Source of the DNA: Herbaspirillum sp. meg3
GTDB lineage: Bacteria; Pseudomonadota; Gammaproteobacteria; Burkholderiales; Burkholderiaceae_D
Direction: 5' to 3'
Length of the DNA: 64,000 bases
Assembly (NCBI RefSeq): GCF_002257565.1
Contig: NZ_CP022736.1
Span: 1,550,001-1,614,000, forward strand
Numbering within the stretch: position 1 is the stretch's first letter; each line of letters begins with the position of its first letter. Positions 60,146 through 64,000 of the stretch are shown one piece after another. The position numbers and the translations under genes were made by a program. Below the pieces are notes generated by a model. The model had not been told where the DNA came from. It worked only from the letters and a program-made list of their open reading frames with translations, and ran no database searches.

Positions 60146-60868
60146 ATGAAACGTCTTGTCATTCCCGCCTTGTTGTCCACCATGCTGTTCGCTGCATCAG
60201 CGCAAGCTCACCACGTCTGGCTGCAACAGGATGCGAAGTCCGCCAATCTCTACTTCGGTGAATTCGCTGAAAACCTGCGCGAAGTATCGCCGGGCCGTCT
60301 CGACAAGTTCGAGCAGCCGACCGCGGTTTTGTTGGGCAGCAATGGCGACAAGACACTGGATCTGAAGAAGGGCAAGAACGGTTTTGCCCTGTCGGCACGC
60401 GCCGGCAAGAATGAATCCATCATCGCCGAAGAAGCGCATTACCCGGTGATGGAGCGCAAGACCGGCGACACCGTCGTGCGCACAGCATGGACACCGGCAG
60501 CACGTCTGGTGACATCGGATGCCGAACAGGCGCCGCGCCTGACGCTGGATGTCGTGCCGACCGGCAAGCGCGGCGAGTTCAAGCTGTTCTACAAGGGCCA
60601 GCCGCTGCCAAAGACCAAGATCAACATTCAGGTACCGGCCGGCTGGAGCAAAGAAAGCCACACGGATGAACAAGGCGTCGTTAAATTTGATCTGCCATGG
60701 CAAGGCACCTACGTCGTCGAAGCGCATCACACCGACAAGACTGCCGGTGAACGCGACGGCAAGCCTTACGATATCGCCAGCTTCGTCACCAGCCTGACAC
60801 TGACGCAGACCAAGGGTATCAAGGCGGTTCCTGCTGCCGCTGTCACTGAGCCAAGCCCGGCCAAGTAA
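60146..60868 (+). CDS. DUF4198 family periplasmic protein
   Basis: A 240-residue secreted protein. The signal peptide MKRLVIPALLSTMLFAASAQ is cleaved near AQA-HH, leaving a mature N-terminus HHVWLQQ with two His. A beta-sandwich DUF4198 region follows, including FKLFYKGQPLPKTKINIQVP and WQGTYVVEAHHTDKTAGER. The frame is open to 59861, but AGGAAG just before 60146 and the signal peptide set this start. DUF4198 proteins often sit near metal transport genes; here a Fur box controls the unit. The exposed His residues suggest metal binding, which is inference. Confidence 0.85.
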   Translation: MKRLVIPALLSTMLFAASAQAHHVWLQQDAKSANLYFGEFAENLREVSPGRLDKFEQPTAVLLGSNGDKTLDLKKGKNGFALSARAGKNESIIAEEAHYPVMERKTGDTVVRTAWTPAARLVTSDAEQAPRLTLDVVPTGKRGEFKLFYKGQPLPKTKINIQVPAGWSKESHTDEQGVVKFDLPWQGTYVVEAHHTDKTAGERDGKPYDIASFVTSLTLTQTKGIKAVPAAAVTEPSPAK

Positions 60869-60927
60869 AGATAGTCAGAGATCGCTGCGAGCAGCCCAGG
60901 CGCTTGCTCGCAGGCACGGGTATCTAA

Positions 60928-60962
60928 AGGGTGCGGCAATTTGTCGCACCCTCTGTGTTTTT
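60928..60962 (+). terminator. Terminator after the DUF4198 gene
   Basis: AGGGTGCG and CGCACCCT arms with a nine-base loop, followed by TGTGTTTTT. It would limit read-through to the downstream DUF2946 and receptor genes. Confidence 0.8.
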
Positions 60963-61118
60963 CGCTTTCTCAACTTTTTTCTGAATGGCGATATCTCGCC
61001 AGGCCTTAACTGTAAAGGCTTTTAGCCGATCGGCATAGCTCCATTTCTCGAGGTTCCCTCCGTAAGAGCAGCCTTCGCGGCAGTACGCGGCGCTACCCCT
61101 GCGTGCTAAAGTCGCCGG

Positions 61119-61499
61119 ATGGGGAAGAGATCAACAATCAAACAAAAAATCACCGCCTGGACCGCTATTTTCGCGGTGCTGCTGATGGTGCTCGCTCCGA
61201 CCTTGTCGCGCGCCTTTTCGCCGGAATCTTCTTCGCCTGCGTTCTGGATGGAAATCTGCAGCGCCCTTGGCGTCTACAAAAGCGATGCGCCGATTTCGGG
61301 GAAAGAACAGCTTGCCGCATCGGCACATTGTCCGTATTGCCTGATGCATGCTGACGTCCTGACGCCGCCACCTCATGTCGCCGTTGGTGAGACCGTCTTC
61401 AGCATTTCTCATTTGTTGCCGCGCCTGTTTTATCGCGCGCCGCAGCCGTTGTTTGCATGGATCGTCACGCCTTCTCGCGGACCGCCCGCCATTGCCTGA
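61119..61499 (+). CDS. DUF2946 family protein
   Basis: A 126-residue protein with an N-terminal membrane anchor or signal (ITAWTAIFAVLLMVLAPTLS). The characteristic Cys/His motif is HCPYCLMHAD (His70, Cys71, Cys74, His77), preceded by Cys47 in WMEICSALG. This is DUF2946, whose members lie beside TonB-dependent metal receptors, often copper-linked. The motif suggests metal or heme binding in the periplasm. It lies 121 bp before the receptor gene. No strong ribosome site is seen at the chosen ATG. Confidence 0.8.
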   Translation: MGKRSTIKQKITAWTAIFAVLLMVLAPTLSRAFSPESSSPAFWMEICSALGVYKSDAPISGKEQLAASAHCPYCLMHADVLTPPPHVAVGETVFSISHLLPRLFYRAPQPLFAWIVTPSRGPPAIA

Positions 61500-61620
61500 A
61501 GTTATCTGATGCGTGTCCGCCGCTCAGCTGAGTTTTCCGCGAGCGGATCCAGACACACTCTATTCACATGCTGCTGCGCCGGTGTTGCCGTGTCGCACAG
61601 AAGTCGCACATCGATCTCAC

Positions 61621-63867
61621 ATGAAAACATCCACACCATTTCCGGGAACCCTGCGTCCCTTGCTGCTGGCGCTGATTGCCGCCTGGACTCCATTGAGCCA
61701 AGCTGAGAACAGCGATCCCGCCTTGCCCGAGGTCGTCGTCAAAGAATCGCAATCGGTCAGCGAAAAGAACAAGCTGCCCACTACCACCGAGAGCATCACT
61801 GCCGCGAAAGCCGCCGACACCGTCAACGCGATGAACGTCGAAGATACCCTCAAGTACATGCCCAGTGTGCTGGTGCGCAAGCGCTTCATCGGTGACACGC
61901 AGGCGCCGATGTCCACGCGCACTACGGGTATCAACGCCAGCGCACGCAGCCTGATCTATGCCGATGGCACGCTGCTATCGGCGCTGATCGCCAACAACAA
62001 CGGCAATGGTTCGCCGCGCTGGTTCCTCGTCGCACCGGAAGAAATCGAGCGCATTGACGTGCTGTACGGTCCCTTCGCCGCGCAATACCCGGGCAATTCC
62101 TACGGCGCCGTCACCGATATCACCACGCGCATGCCGGATCATTTCGAAGCCAGCGTCAAGGCCAACACCGCGTTTCAGGACTTTAGCCAGTACGGCACCA
62201 GCAACACCTATCGCTCGCAAGAATTCGCCGCCACGCTCGGCAATCGCAGCGGAGATTGGTCATGGTGGTTCAGCGCCAATCATCTGGACGGCTACAGCCA
62301 GCCGGTTACTTATGTCACAGCGAGTACGGTGCCAGCCGGTAGTATCGGCGGCTATGCGACGCAAGATAAAAATGGCAAGAATATCTTCGTGCTCGGCGCG
62401 AACGGCCTGACCCATACCGTGCAAGACAATGCCAAGCTCAAGCTGGCCTACGATTTTTCGCCGACGCTGACCGCGACTTACACCTTGGGCTACTGGCAAA
62501 ACCGGGCCGATTCACACGGACAGTCCTATCTCAGTAATGCTGCCGGCGCGACGGTCTATCCGAGCGGCCTCGCCAGCAACAGCACCGATCAGGAACAGTG
62601 GATACAAAGCCTGGCTGTCAGGAGCAAGACGCAGGGCGTGTTCGACTGGGAAGCCATCGCCAGCAACTTCTATACCGCCAAGGATTCCACGCGGACGTCA
62701 ACCGGCACTTATCCCGCTGCGCAAACCGGCGGCAGCGGAACCATCGCCGATGCCAGCGGCACCGGTTGGTCAACCCTGGATCTCAAAGGCGTCTGGCGGC
62801 CGGATGGCGTCAAAGGGGCGCATATCGTCAGCTTCGGCGGTCACTATGATCAATACAAACTGGTCAGCCCGACCTACCTGACCAGCAACTGGGTTTCCGG
62901 CAGCAACGGCGCCTTGTCGACCGACTCGCGCGGCAAGACAGAAACCAGCGCTGTGTGGGCGCAAGATGTCTGGCGTCTGGCACCGGACTGGAAAGCCACG
63001 TTGGGTGGACGCTATGAATGGTGGCGCGCTTTTGGTGGCTACAACTATGCGGTGGCAAGTGGCGGCATCAATCAGCCGGAAGTGCGCAATTCGGGCTTCT
63101 CTCCCAAACTGTCGGTGGCATGGGCGCCCGGTGATCTCTGGCAATTCACCGGCTCATTCGGCAAGGCTCTGCGTTTTCCAACCGTCGGCGAGTTGTACCA
63201 GAACGTACTCGGCAGCGACGGTATTTATCGCCAGCCCAATCCCAATCTGAAGCCCGAGCGAGTGCTGTCGAGTGAGCTGGCCATCGAGCGCGCACTCGAC
63301 AAAGGCAAGCTGCGTCTGTCCTTGTTCCAGGAAGAGGTTTCCGATGCCTTGATTTCGCAGACGTCGACACTGGGGACGGTTGTGTCGTCCTTCACGCAGA
63401 ACGTCGACAAGACACGTCAGCGTGGCGTCGAGTTCGTCGTGCAAAAAGACGATGTGCTGATTCGGGGATTGGAGATCAACGGCAGCGTGACCTATGTCGA
63501 TGCGCGCATCCTTGCCAACAGCAGCTTTGTGTCGAGCACCACGACATCCGTTGGCAAGCGTACACCCTATGTGCCCGAATGGCGCGCCACGCTGGTGGGG
63601 ACTTATCGTCCTGATGACAAGTGGGCGTACACGCTGGCAGGACGCTACAGCGGACGTCTCTATTCGACGGTCGACAACAGCGACATCAACACGCACACCT
63701 ATCAGGGTTTTGACGGCTTCATGGTGTTCGATGCACGCGTACGCTACAAGATCGATAAGCACTGGAGCACCGCAGTCGGCATCGACAATCTCACCAACAA
63801 GAACTACTTCCTGTTTCATCCGTTCCCGGAGAGAACCTTGTTTGCAGAGTTGAAATACGACTTCTGA
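61621..63867 (+). CDS. TonB-dependent receptor
   Basis: A 748-residue outer-membrane receptor. A signal peptide is cleaved near SQAE, and a possible TonB box lies in LPEVVVKESQ. The plug has MNVEDTLKYMPSVLVRKRFI and ERIDVLYGPFAAQYPGNSYG. The large barrel ends in FPERTLFAELKYDF with a terminal Phe. The plug reads GPFAAQYPGNSYGAV rather than the GRGSxGG of the two siderophore receptors in the window, so it belongs to another subgroup; ligand may be a metal complex. The start 61621 (MKTSTPFP) is preferred over the open frame from 61513, though its ribosome site is poor. It follows DUF2946. Confidence 0.88.
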   Translation: MKTSTPFPGTLRPLLLALIAAWTPLSQAENSDPALPEVVVKESQSVSEKNKLPTTTESITAAKAADTVNAMNVEDTLKYMPSVLVRKRFIGDTQAPMSTRTTGINASARSLIYADGTLLSALIANNNGNGSPRWFLVAPEEIERIDVLYGPFAAQYPGNSYGAVTDITTRMPDHFEASVKANTAFQDFSQYGTSNTYRSQEFAATLGNRSGDWSWWFSANHLDGYSQPVTYVTASTVPAGSIGGYATQDKNGKNIFVLGANGLTHTVQDNAKLKLAYDFSPTLTATYTLGYWQNRADSHGQSYLSNAAGATVYPSGLASNSTDQEQWIQSLAVRSKTQGVFDWEAIASNFYTAKDSTRTSTGTYPAAQTGGSGTIADASGTGWSTLDLKGVWRPDGVKGAHIVSFGGHYDQYKLVSPTYLTSNWVSGSNGALSTDSRGKTETSAVWAQDVWRLAPDWKATLGGRYEWWRAFGGYNYAVASGGINQPEVRNSGFSPKLSVAWAPGDLWQFTGSFGKALRFPTVGELYQNVLGSDGIYRQPNPNLKPERVLSSELAIERALDKGKLRLSLFQEEVSDALISQTSTLGTVVSSFTQNVDKTRQRGVEFVVQKDDVLIRGLEINGSVTYVDARILANSSFVSSTTTSVGKRTPYVPEWRATLVGTYRPDDKWAYTLAGRYSGRLYSTVDNSDINTHTYQGFDGFMVFDARVRYKIDKHWSTAVGIDNLTNKNYFLFHPFPERTLFAELKYDF

Positions 63868-63879
63868 TTTTTCGACTGT

Positions 63880-63921
63880 AAAAAAAAGCCGCCGCGCAAT
63901 GTACTGCGCGGCGGCTTTTTT
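63880..63921. terminator. Bidirectional terminator after the TonB receptor gene
   Basis: AAAAAAAGCCGCCGCGCA and its complement form a very strong stem around a six-base loop, between convergent genes. Confidence 0.95.
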
Positions 63922-63933
63922 GTGCCCTGGAAT

Positions 63934-64000
63934 TCAGGCGGCGATGCTGCTGCGCGGCGCCGCCAGTCCCATCTCCTTGCGGAACAATTCTTCCATCTCG
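63934..64000 (-). CDS. C-terminal end of an unidentified gene (partial)
   Basis: A minus-strand reading frame enters from the right edge and stops at 63936-63934. The visible 21 residues, EMEELFRKEMGLAAPRSSIA plus a final Ala, form an acidic/basic helix with a short tail. The terminator directly downstream supports a real gene end. The piece is too short to name a family. Confidence 0.5.
   Translation of the reverse strand, partial: EMEELFRKEMGLAAPRSSIAA

Noticed and set aside
60963..61118. Cobalamin or other metal riboswitch before the DUF2946/receptor genes
   Set aside because: I looked for a cobalamin box or similar conserved core and saw none.

Overview
The window is a chromosomal stretch of a Gram-negative betaproteobacterium, most likely of the family Oxalobacteraceae (Herbaspirillum/Collimonas-like). 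This is inferred from the moderately high GC, the dense short-gap gene layout, the mix of TonB-dependent receptors with high-affinity ABC importers, and housekeeping neighbourhoods such as gloB-methyltransferase-rnhA-dnaQ-tRNA-Val and thiL-pgpA-pncC. There is no insertion sequence, phage, CRISPR array or clear island, and coding character is even throughout. The genus cannot be fixed without a search.

Layout from left to right: a yejABEF-type peptide ABC importer (1-4965, first gene cut by the window edge); a convergent ribose operon rbsBACRKD (11090-4993) with a perfect LacI-family operator on its promoter; mltD and gloB; a methyltransferase, rnhA, dnaQ and tRNA-Val(CAC); a TctDE-like two-component pair divergent from an NMT1-type ABC importer with two tandem paralogous binding proteins (16516-22780); a DHA2 efflux pump; a piuC plus Fiu-like siderophore receptor pair divergent from a second two-component system (24254-29658); small envelope genes including a SecDF-P1-head-like lipoprotein; a DUF1345 membrane protein; mgtA with a long upstream gap; a 60-residue membrane protein; a MASE2-GGDEF cyclase; ynfA; dacB; a LemA/TPM-domain cluster; pyrF; pncC-pgpA-thiL; maeB; another siderophore receptor; an esterase; a secreted unknown; mog-yjgA and pmbA; an alpha-carbonic anhydrase without cysteines; a second DHA2 pump; a tautomerase and a class II aldolase; a purine/ureide group (Tsx-like porin, puuE, uraH); and a Fur-box-controlled DUF4198 / DUF2946 / TonB-receptor cluster.

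Several parts act together. The rbs operon imports and phosphorylates ribose under its own repressor. PuuE and UraH carry out ureide steps of purine breakdown, with a Tsx-type channel as a likely entry route. Three TonB receptors, PiuC and at least one strong Fur box point to heavy investment in iron or other metal acquisition. The least explained parts are the Fur-box cluster at 59800-63867 with its roughly 310-nt leader, the tandem binding-protein importer with its divergent sensor pair, the lipoprotein carrying a SecD-like fold, and the 760-bp region between mgtA and a 60-residue membrane protein.
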